The notes under the pieces: model-generated
Databases searched by the model: none
Seen by the model: the letters and a program-made list of their open reading frames with translations, nothing else
What the model was told of the DNA's origin: nothing
Program-made: the position numbers and the translations under genes
Part shown: one piece after another, positions 1 through 6,182 of the stretch
Layout of the letters: the number at the start of each line of letters is the position of its first letter
Numbering within the stretch: the first letter of the stretch is position 1
Assembly: GCA_013138705.1 (NCBI GenBank)
Contig: WTCF01000155.1
Span: 1-6,182 of the forward strand
DNA: 6,182 bases
Direction: 5' to 3'
DNA from: Deltaproteobacteria bacterium
Lineage (GTDB): Bacteria > Desulfobacterota > Dissulfuribacteria > Dissulfuribacterales > UBA3076

Positions 1-821
1 TCCTTCCCTCTCTCACCTTTGAAGAAGCCCTTGAGACCACTACTATATACAGCGTAGCAGGACTTTTGCCTTCAGACGAGCCCTTAGTTACTTTAAGGCC
101 TTTTTGCTCACCCCATCACACCATCTCGGATGCCGGTCTAATTGGCGGAGGAACTGTGCCAAGGCCGGGCCAGGTGAGCCTTGCGCACAACGGGGTGCTG
201 TTCCTGGATGAGCTGCCGGAATTTAAAAAGAATGTCCTGGAAAGCCTCAGGCAACCCATTGAAGATGGAGTGGTGACCATTTCAAGGGCCGTTATTACGC
301 TCTCCTTTCCAGCAAGGTTTACACTTGTGGCTGCCCAGAACCCCTGTCCTTGCGGGCATTTAGGAGATTCCAGAAACAAGTGTTCATGCCTTCCAAGTCA
401 GATAATCCGTTATCGTAACCGGATATCAGGTCCATTGCTGGACCGTATAGATATTCAAATCGAGGTTCCTGCCGTACCCTATTCGGAGCTCAGTCATGCA
501 AGGCGCGGGGAAAGCTCGGCCACAACCAGAAAGAGGGTGATCAGGGCCAGAAAGAGACAGGAACAACGATTCAAGGATCTTTCCATCCATTGCAATTCAC
601 AAATGTCTTCGAAAGAACTAAGGTTTTTCTGCAAATTGTCAGAAGAAAACAGGTCGTTTCTGGAGGCCGTTGCAAACAAACTGGCCTTAAGCGCAAGGGC
701 ATTTCATAGGATAATAAAAATAGGAAGGACTATTGCGGATCTTGAGGAATCAACTACCGTAACCATGGCTCACTTGTCCGAGGCTGTACAATATAGAAGC
801 CTTGATCGTGAGAGGATCTGA
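1..821 (+). CDS. comM: ComM/YifB family Mg-chelatase-like AAA+ ATPase, C-terminal part (5' truncated)
   Basis: This is the C-terminal 272 residues of a ComM/YifB protein; the reading frame enters from the left edge with the first full codon at position 3. Members are about 500 residues, so roughly half is missing, including the Walker A loop, which normally lies just before the visible segment. Seen here are the family block [18 protein letters not shown], the Walker B motif LFLDE (198-212), LRQPIEDG, a cysteine cluster (CPC at 345-353 and CSC at 381-389), [10 protein letters not shown], and the C-terminal Mg_chelatase_C region with [19 protein letters not shown]. In Haemophilus and Vibrio, ComM is a hexameric helicase that promotes branch migration during natural transformation; in other bacteria the role is less clear. 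A weak terminator-like hairpin overlaps the stop codon. The family call is very secure; a competence role in this organism is inference. Confidence 0.96.
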   Translation, partial: LPSLTFEEALETTTIYSVAGLLPSDEPLVTLRPFCSPHHTISDAGLIGGGTVPRPGQVSLAHNGVLFLDELPEFKKNVLESLRQPIEDGVVTISRAVITLSFPARFTLVAAQNPCPCGHLGDSRNKCSCLPSQIIRYRNRISGPLLDRIDIQIEVPAVPYSELSHARRGESSATTRKRVIRARKRQEQRFKDLSIHCNSQMSSKELRFFCKLSEENRSFLEAVANKLALSARAFHRIIKIGRTIADLEESTTVTMAHLSEAVQYRSLDRERI

Positions 822-828
822 GTTTTTT
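801..828 (+). terminator. Possible intrinsic terminator at the end of comM
   Basis: CTTGATC (801-807) can pair with GATC-T-GAG (815-822, with T819 bulged and one G-U pair) around a 7-nt loop, and six T residues follow at 823-828. The hairpin overlaps the comM stop codon. The stem is short and has a bulge, so this is a weak candidate judged by eye, without an energy calculation. Confidence 0.33.
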
Positions 829-927
829 GTTAATGTAAAGCCGCCGCTGGAACATTGATCTCCGAACAGCAGCTACGACCAAAGATGGGGTTTTGCAAGA
901 GGCTCATTGTTAACCCTAATCAATAAA

Positions 928-955
928 CCTACAGCATATTGTATGGGCTTTTTTT
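928..955 (+). terminator. Possible intrinsic terminator between comM and the TraB-like gene
   Basis: CCTACA (928-933) pairs with TGTA-T-GG (940-946, one bulged T) around a 6-nt loop, and a run of seven T residues follows at 949-955. It sits 24 bp before the next start codon, so it could end comM transcription or a short intergenic transcript. The same GGCTTT segment (946-951) could alternatively pair with AAAGCC at 837-842. Confidence 0.35.
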
Positions 956-967
956 GTGTGTCGTTGT

Positions 968-971
968 AGGA
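968..971 (+). promoter_or_regulatory. Shine-Dalgarno site deciding the start of the TraB-like gene
   Basis: AGGA lies 8 nt before the ATG at 980. It supports that ATG over a GTG at 956, which lies directly after the T-run and lacks a purine-rich leader. The homologous beta-strand with the GTVH motif begins a few residues after the ATG. Confidence 0.6.
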
Positions 972-979
972 CTAAAGAA

Positions 980-1732
980 ATGTTTAATCTTATACTTGTT
1001 GGTACAGTACATCTTGATCCACATGGCAGAAAGGGTCTTTATAAGATAATTGAAAATCTCAAGCCGAGTATTTTAACCGTAGAAATCAGCAGTTTTTCCG
1101 TCAGATACCGATTATCTAACCAAGAAAAATGGTTGCTTCGTTTCGGAAATTTAAAATATAGGCTTCCTGAAGAAAGAAGGGGCCACCCCGGGCTCAAACT
1201 GCTTAAACTCCAACTTCACACACCCTTTGAATGGGAGGTGGCCTACAGATACAGTAAGGCTAATAGCGTTCCATGTCTTGCGATTGACAGCGGCAATCTG
1301 GCACGAAACGAATTACCTTTGTGGAAAACTGTTCTTCTTTCAAGGAAAAACCTGCTCAAAATTACAGACGAACCGGATTTTGATCTTGATAACCACTTTA
1401 GAGAATGTCATTCCCTGGCAAAGATTGCTCTTAAGACACCTAATAACCATTTACCAAAACCCTTGCACCACATGGCCTGGCTCTCGGACAGGTTTTGGGA
1501 AAGAAGAGAAAAAACTCTTGCGTGCAGGATTAGAAGGATTCATGGAAACGGATTGCTGAACCCTGGATCTTATTCAAAAACAAACACACATCATGTACAT
1601 ATTTGTGGTTGGATGCATTTAATGGCCAGGGCTCCACGGAAAACCCTGGCTGACTTATTGTCGAGATTAACCCCTGTGCGTATCCTCTTGACCAGAATGG
1701 GAAACGGGGAACCAAACCACCTCATAGTTTGA
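980..1732 (+). CDS. TraB/Tiki/GumN-like superfamily protein, divergent
   Basis: The protein has 250 residues from the ATG at 980. The N-terminus LILVGTVHLDPHG gives the GxxH motif (G8, H11), followed by TVEIS with E35, as in TraB/PrgY/GumN/Tiki proteins. In the middle, FEWEVAYRYSK (83-93) and CLAIDSG (99-105) resemble the family's E-A helix and its xLIDR strand. WERREKTLACRI (173-184) resembles the ER..ma helix, and HICGWMHL (207-214) gives the second GxxH motif (G210, H213). Known relatives include Enterococcus PrgY/TraB, which limits pheromone activity, and animal Tiki, a Wnt-cleaving metalloprotease; the shared His and Glu residues are thought to bind metal. No signal peptide or clear membrane segment is seen, so a cytosolic location is inferred. 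It lies between comM and serS in the same direction, 81 bp before the serS start. The substrate is unknown. The superfamily call rests on motif reading and is moderately secure. Confidence 0.62.
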   Translation: MFNLILVGTVHLDPHGRKGLYKIIENLKPSILTVEISSFSVRYRLSNQEKWLLRFGNLKYRLPEERRGHPGLKLLKLQLHTPFEWEVAYRYSKANSVPCLAIDSGNLARNELPLWKTVLLSRKNLLKITDEPDFDLDNHFRECHSLAKIALKTPNNHLPKPLHHMAWLSDRFWERREKTLACRIRRIHGNGLLNPGSYSKTNTHHVHICGWMHLMARAPRKTLADLLSRLTPVRILLTRMGNGEPNHLIV

Positions 1733-3091
<1,359 letters not shown>

Positions 3092-3145
3092 TAGTGGCTG
3101 TTAGCGGCTTGAAACTTGGCCTTCATGCTTTTGTTTAATCTCTCC

Positions 3146-3167
3146 CCAATTTCAATTTTCCAATTTC
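3146..3167 (+). repeat. Short 7-bp-periodic repeat between serS and the HAD gene
   Basis: CCAATTTC occurs at 3146-3153 and again at 3160-3167, with CAATTTT between them, so the tract reads as about three 7-bp units. It lies in the 82-bp spacer between the convergent serS and HAD genes. The function is unknown. It may be simple slippage-derived sequence. Confidence 0.5.
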
Positions 3168-3173
3168 TGCTTT

Positions 3174-3794
3174 CTAATCAGAGAGAATCGTTTTTATCTG
3201 ATCAAAGTGTTCCACGTGAAACATTGCCCTTAGGTCTCTGTTTTTATAGGCAATTAAGGGGATTTCAGCTCTGTAAGCAACCATTTCATCCACAACAGAG
3301 TCCCCTATATAGATAGCTCGATCCTTCTCAACCCCTAATGTCTCTAATATTTTGAATACACCTTCCGGGTCTGGTTTGGGGTTATTCACATCAAGGGCAC
3401 AAACAATAATATCAAACCACTTATCCAATCCGAATATCTCAACAACACTTGACATTGTGGTGCTTCGGTTTGTGGATACAGCAGTTAACATTGGTGGTCT
3501 AATGAATTCTATTGTGTCACCGACGCCCGGCTCCATAATCAAACAATCAAGAAAACGGGTGTAATCCAGGATCTGAGCATAAACCAGGGCTTCTCTCTGA
3601 GCTGATATATCATCCCTGAACAAATATTTTACAGATTCCTCGGCCGTGTGCATATGTACAAAAGATAGTTCTTTCTCATCCATTGACCCACGTCCGAATT
3701 CCTCAAGTATCGCATTATAATATGCCCTATTGGCCTCTCTGGAATCCAGAATTACCCCATCGCAATCAAATATGGCTAGATCAAACCGCCCCAT
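3174..3794 (-). CDS. HAD superfamily phosphatase, phosphoglycolate-phosphatase-like
   Basis: The protein has 206 residues and a full HAD motif set. Motif I is FDCDGVILDS (nucleophile D10, acid/base D12). Motif II is the AVSTN strand (S107/T108), motif III is K140 in NPKPDP, and motif IV is IGDSVVDE (D165, D169). The helical insert between motifs I and II (about 18-90) is a small C1-type cap, as in the PGP/Gph and beta-phosphoglucomutase-like subfamily. The likely activity is hydrolysis of a small phosphomonoester in the cytosol; the substrate cannot be read from sequence. It starts 5 bp after the midA stop, and the nearest purine-rich leader (AGG at 3806-3808) lies inside the midA end, so translational coupling is likely. 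Its C-terminal codons for MFHVEH (residues 191-196) are the coding form of a parS site. Confidence 0.9.
   Translation of the reverse strand: MGRFDLAIFDCDGVILDSREANRAYYNAILEEFGRGSMDEKELSFVHMHTAEESVKYLFRDDISAQREALVYAQILDYTRFLDCLIMEPGVGDTIEFIRPPMLTAVSTNRSTTMSSVVEIFGLDKWFDIIVCALDVNNPKPDPEGVFKILETLGVEKDRAIYIGDSVVDEMVAYRAEIPLIAYKNRDLRAMFHVEHFDQIKTILSD
3208..3223 (+). promoter_or_regulatory. parS: parS centromere site (ParB binding)
   Basis: TGTTCCACGTGAAACA is a near-perfect 16-bp palindrome that agrees with the bacterial chromosomal parS consensus (TGTTNCACGTGAAACA) and, as I recall it, with a native Bacillus subtilis parS. ParB loads here, spreads, and works with ParA and SMC/condensin in origin segregation. 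The site lies within the HAD coding sequence and reads as M-F-H-V-E-H on the minus strand. parS sites cluster around oriC in most bacteria, which agrees with dnaN 2 kb away. I found no second site in the window. Confidence 0.88.
3382..3390 (+). promoter_or_regulatory. DnaA-box-like 9-mer
   Basis: TTATTCACA fits the TTATNCACA DnaA-box consensus exactly. Two one-mismatch relatives lie nearby: TCATCCACA at 3286-3294 and GTATCCACA on the minus strand at 3471-3479. All are inside the HAD coding sequence, 60-270 bp from parS. DnaA binding is inferred only. Confidence 0.35.
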
Positions 3795-3799
3795 TTCTT

Positions 3800-4939
3800 T
3801 TAAAGCCTTTTCATAATATTCTTTAGTGAAAACCCCTTTAAAACCAAATCTGAATGAACTCCTTTGCTTTGCACCAGGACCTTGTGAGATTCTCCCATTC
3901 CCTGGGGTAGTAATAGCATTTTTACCGCAGCCAACTCCGGAGAAAACGGATCAAATTTTCCATCTGAAAGTTCCATGAAGGTCTCCTCAAAATCAAGTCC
4001 GGCCAAAAAAGCCCACTGAGGAGCATATCCCAGAGTGGAAAACCCGAGTTCCTTTCCCCATTTATGTAAATCACTAAAGTTAACATGGGCTGTCAAATCC
4101 TGCTCTCCCACCCTTTTATACAACTCCTCATTTACACTGTGATTCATATACGCCAAAAGGGTACCTCTGTTTCTTGCCGGATGGAAATACTCTTTTCTTG
4201 TGTGTCCATAATCTATTGTAACCACAAATCCCTTAGAAATTATACCGGCTAATTCTGAAATCCATTTCTTGATAGAAAGATTTGCCTCTGTACGGTAACC
4301 CTCTGGAAGATCCGAAGGGAGTGCCTTTACGTATTCTACCAGTTGATGATCGCTCAGGTTTCCGAACACCTCTGTATGATTACCATCTTCCCTGAAGTCT
4401 AAATATATTTCCTTAAAACCTGAATCCTTTTTTTGAATAAGATGGACAGGAAAAGCATCTAAAAGCTCATTTGAAACAATACAACCTTCAACAGAATCCA
4501 AATCTGAAAGTCTGCTTACCCAATTGATTTTATTAATAAATGGTTTTAAAAGTTCCTGCTGGTAAGAGGCGGTTTCCGCCTTATGTTCCACTATTATGTA
4601 ATTAATCGAATTAAAAATTTCCCTGTTTGACAGATAAGACAAAATATCTTTTGCTAGATATCCGGCTCCCGCCCCCATTTCTACAACAGTAAAAGGCACA
4701 CGGTCTAATATATTCCAGAATTCCTCTATTTGTCTCGCATGTAATGCACCATAAAGACAATGTGTATGCGGACTTGTAATAAAATCTCCTTTTTTCCCGA
4801 TAGGAAAATAAGATCCGGAGTAATATCCATATTTCTCATGATAGAGGGCCATCTCCATGAAATCCTTGAATGTTATTGGCCCAATTTCCTTTACTTTATC
4901 ACGAATAATTTTAATCAATTCATTGGAAAAATCTTTCAT
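3800..4939 (-). CDS. MidA/NDUFAF7 family (COG1565) SAM-dependent methyltransferase
   Basis: The protein has 379 residues, typical for this family. The N-terminal signature GPITFKDFMEMALYHEKYGYY spans residues 20-40, followed by KKGDFITSP (49-57). The Rossmann SAM-binding strand is VVEMGAGAGYL (85-95). SNELLDAFPVH (156-166), TIDYG (241-245), RGTLLAYMNH (258-267), GEQDLTAHVNFSDL (278-291) and the C-terminal QGMGESHKVLVQSKG (346-360) complete the pattern. The mitochondrial homologue NDUFAF7 dimethylates an arginine of complex I subunit NDUFS2. Bacterial substrates are mostly unknown, so a complex I target is only possible here. The protein should be cytosolic. The ATG at 4939 is preceded by a modest AGGT (4949-4952). 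A plausible promoter lies about 30 bp upstream, and the HAD gene follows with a 5-bp gap, which suggests a two-gene operon. The gene becomes more AT-rich toward its 5' end. Confidence 0.95.
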   Translation of the reverse strand: MKDFSNELIKIIRDKVKEIGPITFKDFMEMALYHEKYGYYSGSYFPIGKKGDFITSPHTHCLYGALHARQIEEFWNILDRVPFTVVEMGAGAGYLAKDILSYLSNREIFNSINYIIVEHKAETASYQQELLKPFINKINWVSRLSDLDSVEGCIVSNELLDAFPVHLIQKKDSGFKEIYLDFREDGNHTEVFGNLSDHQLVEYVKALPSDLPEGYRTEANLSIKKWISELAGIISKGFVVTIDYGHTRKEYFHPARNRGTLLAYMNHSVNEELYKRVGEQDLTAHVNFSDLHKWGKELGFSTLGYAPQWAFLAGLDFEETFMELSDGKFDPFSPELAAVKMLLLPQGMGESHKVLVQSKGVHSDLVLKGFSLKNIMKRL

Positions 4940-4971
4940 TTTATGGTAACCTATGGATCTATTTGAGGTTA

Positions 4972-5000
4972 TTTATAAAACATATTTTTCAAATATGCAA
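4972..5000 (-). promoter_or_regulatory. Predicted sigma-70-type promoter of midA-HAD
   Basis: On the minus strand, TTGCAT (4995-5000) and TATAAA (4972-4977) are separated by exactly 17 bp. The -10 matches the consensus at 5 of 6 positions; the -35 keeps only the TTG. Transcription would start near 4965, giving a leader of about 25 nt. Confidence 0.5.
4981..4997. promoter_or_regulatory. Perfect inverted repeat in the midA promoter spacer; operator candidate
   Basis: CATATTT (4981-4987), spacer TTC, and AAATATG (4991-4997) form a perfect 7-bp inverted repeat. It occupies the spacer and part of the -35 of the predicted midA promoter, where a dimeric repressor could act. The protein that would bind is unknown, and palindromes arise easily in AT-rich DNA. 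Confidence 0.4.
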
Positions 5001-5008
5001 AATTGGTT

Positions 5009-5036
5009 TTGTTAATTTCTTGTTAAAAAATTGTTA
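5009..5036 (+). repeat. Three TTGTTA hexamers phased at 11 bp
   Basis: TTGTTA starts at 5009, 5020 and 5031, an exact 11-bp period of about one helical turn. The repeats therefore face the same side of the DNA in the AT-rich region upstream of dnaN. They could be binding sites for an origin or promoter protein, or AT-rich repeats of an unwinding element. No known motif is claimed. Confidence 0.7.
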
Positions 5037-5119
5037 GTTTTTCTTTGATAAATAACCATATCATTTTTTTAAACATTTAATCACAACTATAGGAAAGTTA
5101 TTTTTACATATTAATTTCA

Positions 5120-5125
5120 TATAAT
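5120..5125 (+). promoter_or_regulatory. Candidate -10 element of the dnaN promoter
   Basis: TATAAT matches the -10 consensus perfectly and lies 81 bp before the dnaN start codon. No good -35 is found at the right distance; GTTATT (5097-5102) at 17 bp spacing is poor. Perfect -10 matches are expected by chance in DNA this AT-rich, so this is tentative. Confidence 0.35.
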
Positions 5126-5206
5126 ATCAATTCGTTAAATTATTTTTAAACAAAAATAACAGCACTTATTAACTTTATCTTTTATTTAAATATATGGAGT
5201 AATAAT

Positions 5207-6182
5207 ATGCTAAAATTTTCAGTTAAAAAAGCGGATTTTCTGAACCCTCTTTCCAATATTCAGTCTATTGTAGATAAAAAGACTACAATGACTATTATTA
5301 ATAACGTATTTATTTATACAGACGAAAACCATCTATTTATTGAGGCTACTGATTTAGAAATAAGTTACAAGAGTAAAATCCCCTGTTCGGTTATAGATCA
5401 AGGGGCTATTACTATTAACGCAAGAAAATTTTATGAAATAGTCAAAGAATTCCCTTCCGAAGAAATATTTTTCGAAGAGTATAAAAATACATGGTTGAAA
5501 ATAGGCGCTGATGAGAAAGCCGAATATAAGATTGCAGGACTAGCTCCTGATGATTTCCCGAGATTTAGACATATAAGCAGCGAAAACGCCATTGATTTAG
5601 AATCTTCAATTATAAAAGAGATGATTGAAAAGACAATATTTTCTTCATCTTATGATGATCGTAAATACAGTCTTTCAGGTATATATTTTGAGGAAGAACA
5701 TGATGAAGAAGGGAAATCTCAAATACGCATGGTAAGTTCAGATGGCCACAGGCTCAGCCTGATGGAAAAATATATTCCGGAAAAGGGATTAGGTCTTGCG
5801 CAAGGAGTCATTATTCCCAGAAAAGGGGCTCAAGAAATAAGAAAAATTATAGAAGGTCACGAAAGAATGTTTTGGGGTATTGATAATAATTTTTGTTTTG
5901 TTATGTGTGGTAACGATTATCTGGTGATAAGGTTGGTTGAAGGTAAATTTCCAGATTATCGTGATATAATACCAAAAAGTAAAGACCGTTACTTTACCTT
6001 TGACAGATTAGAGGTATTTAATGCACTTAAACGTATATCAATTCTCTCTTCCGACACTACTTTCAGAGGAGTTAAAGCCAGTGTTATACCAGAATTAATT
6101 GAAATAGAGTCATTATATAAGGAGATTGGGGAAGCAAAAGAAACTATTGAAATAGATTATCATGGAGAACCATTTGAAATTG
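5207..6182 (+). CDS. dnaN: DNA polymerase III subunit beta (sliding clamp), 3' truncated
   Basis: The reading frame is open from the ATG at 5207 to the right edge, giving 325 residues of a protein usually about 366-380 long; the C-terminal 40-55 residues lie outside. DnaN forms a ring-shaped dimer that tethers the replicative polymerase and other repair factors to DNA. Seen are the N-terminal MLKFSVKKADFLNPLSNI, the domain 1 motif ATDLEI (47-52), FPRF (117-120), the domain 2 SSDGHRLSL (177-185), IIPRKGAQEIRKII (202-215), and RLVEGKFPDYRDIIP (242-256), which belong to the clamp core and its protein-binding pocket. A good GGAG (5196-5199) lies 7 nt before the ATG. The upstream neighbour is the divergent midA rather than dnaA. 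The gene is clearly AT-rich, with 18 G/C in 60 at 5221-5280. Confidence 0.97.
   Translation, partial: MLKFSVKKADFLNPLSNIQSIVDKKTTMTIINNVFIYTDENHLFIEATDLEISYKSKIPCSVIDQGAITINARKFYEIVKEFPSEEIFFEEYKNTWLKIGADEKAEYKIAGLAPDDFPRFRHISSENAIDLESSIIKEMIEKTIFSSSYDDRKYSLSGIYFEEEHDEEGKSQIRMVSSDGHRLSLMEKYIPEKGLGLAQGVIIPRKGAQEIRKIIEGHERMFWGIDNNFCFVMCGNDYLVIRLVEGKFPDYRDIIPKSKDRYFTFDRLEVFNALKRISILSSDTTFRGVKASVIPELIEIESLYKEIGEAKETIEIDYHGEPFEI

Larger units (their letters stand above)
4940..5206. other. AT-rich divergent intergenic region between midA and dnaN; possible origin or promoter region
   Basis: These 267 bp separate two divergent genes and are extremely AT-rich: the line 5101-5160 has 7 G/C in 60. The region holds a predicted midA promoter, a perfect TATAAT upstream of dnaN, phased TTGTTA repeats, a 7-bp inverted repeat, an imperfect palindrome TGATA-N8-TATCA (5046-5063), and a 10-bp direct repeat TTTTTAAACA (5066-5075 and 5143-5152). 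Only one weak DnaA-like 9-mer (TTAATCACA, 5077-5085) is present, so an oriC unwinding element is possible but unproven. I see no coding sequence in it. Confidence 0.6.

Noticed and set aside
116..379. Minus-strand open frame of 87 codons opposite comM.
   Set aside because: It lies entirely inside a strongly conserved plus-strand gene and encodes no recognisable protein, so it is a shadow frame; the same applies to the other overlapping frames in the window.
848..885. Resemblance of this stretch (CCGAAC...GATGG) to the loop C/E part of 5S rRNA.
   Set aside because: Only short scattered words agree. The remaining conserved 5S helices and the closing stem are absent, so this is not an rRNA gene.
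1320..1328. TGTGGAAAA, one mismatch from a reverse DnaA box.
   Set aside because: It is isolated inside the TraB-like gene. Several single-mismatch 9-mers are expected by chance in about 6 kb on both strands.
3092..3173. Bidirectional terminator between the convergent serS and HAD genes.
   Set aside because: No stable stem followed by a T-run was found on either strand. The complementary words seen (for example TGAA/TTCA) are only about 4 bp.
4203..4211. TGTCCATAA, one mismatch from a reverse DnaA box, in midA.
   Set aside because: It is isolated, lies in coding sequence, and is within chance expectation.
5012..5026. TTAA-N7-TTAA, the binding pattern of the alphaproteobacterial regulator CtrA.
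   Set aside because: It follows automatically from two of the 11-bp-spaced TTGTTAA repeats in very AT-rich DNA, and nothing else in the window suggests an alphaproteobacterium.

Overview
The window holds six protein-coding genes of ordinary bacterial chromosome type, one cut off at each edge, and no recognisable insertion sequence, CRISPR array, rRNA or tRNA gene. Gene content (ComM/YifB-type AAA+ ATPase, bacterial SerRS, MidA/NDUFAF7-type methyltransferase, DNA polymerase III beta clamp) and Shine-Dalgarno-led starts indicate a bacterium. A Gram-negative, proteobacterial or Desulfobacterota-like source fits best, but that is an inference: nothing in the window settles the taxonomy.

Layout: positions 1-821 (+) are the C-terminal half of a ComM/YifB protein. 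A 158-bp gap with two weak terminator-like hairpins follows. Positions 980-1732 (+) encode a TraB/Tiki/GumN-like protein, probably a divergent member of that putative metal-dependent clan. Positions 1814-3091 (+) are a complete serS. Facing it on the minus strand are a HAD phosphatase (3174-3794) and, 5 bp upstream of it in transcription order, a MidA/NDUFAF7 family methyltransferase (3800-4939); these two look like an operon. A 267-bp, extremely AT-rich divergent intergenic region (4940-5206) separates midA from dnaN (5207 to the right edge, +).

The most informative non-coding signal is a 16-bp parS centromere motif at 3208-3223, inside the 3' end of the HAD gene. It identifies a ParB loading site and, with dnaN 2 kb away, places the window near the chromosomal replication origin. 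DnaA-box-like 9-mers lie 60-270 bp from parS. The AT-rich region before dnaN carries three TTGTTA hexamers spaced exactly 11 bp apart and a perfect 7-bp inverted repeat inside the predicted midA promoter. Whether this region is the unwinding element of oriC or only a divergent promoter cannot be decided from sequence alone, because canonical DnaA boxes are scarce in it.

The genes are housekeeping functions (DNA recombination and replication, tRNA charging, protein methylation, phosphatase) and do not form one pathway. I see no convincing new multi-gene system. The points most worth a second look are the parS and possible origin signals, the phased repeats, and the TraB/Tiki-like protein.
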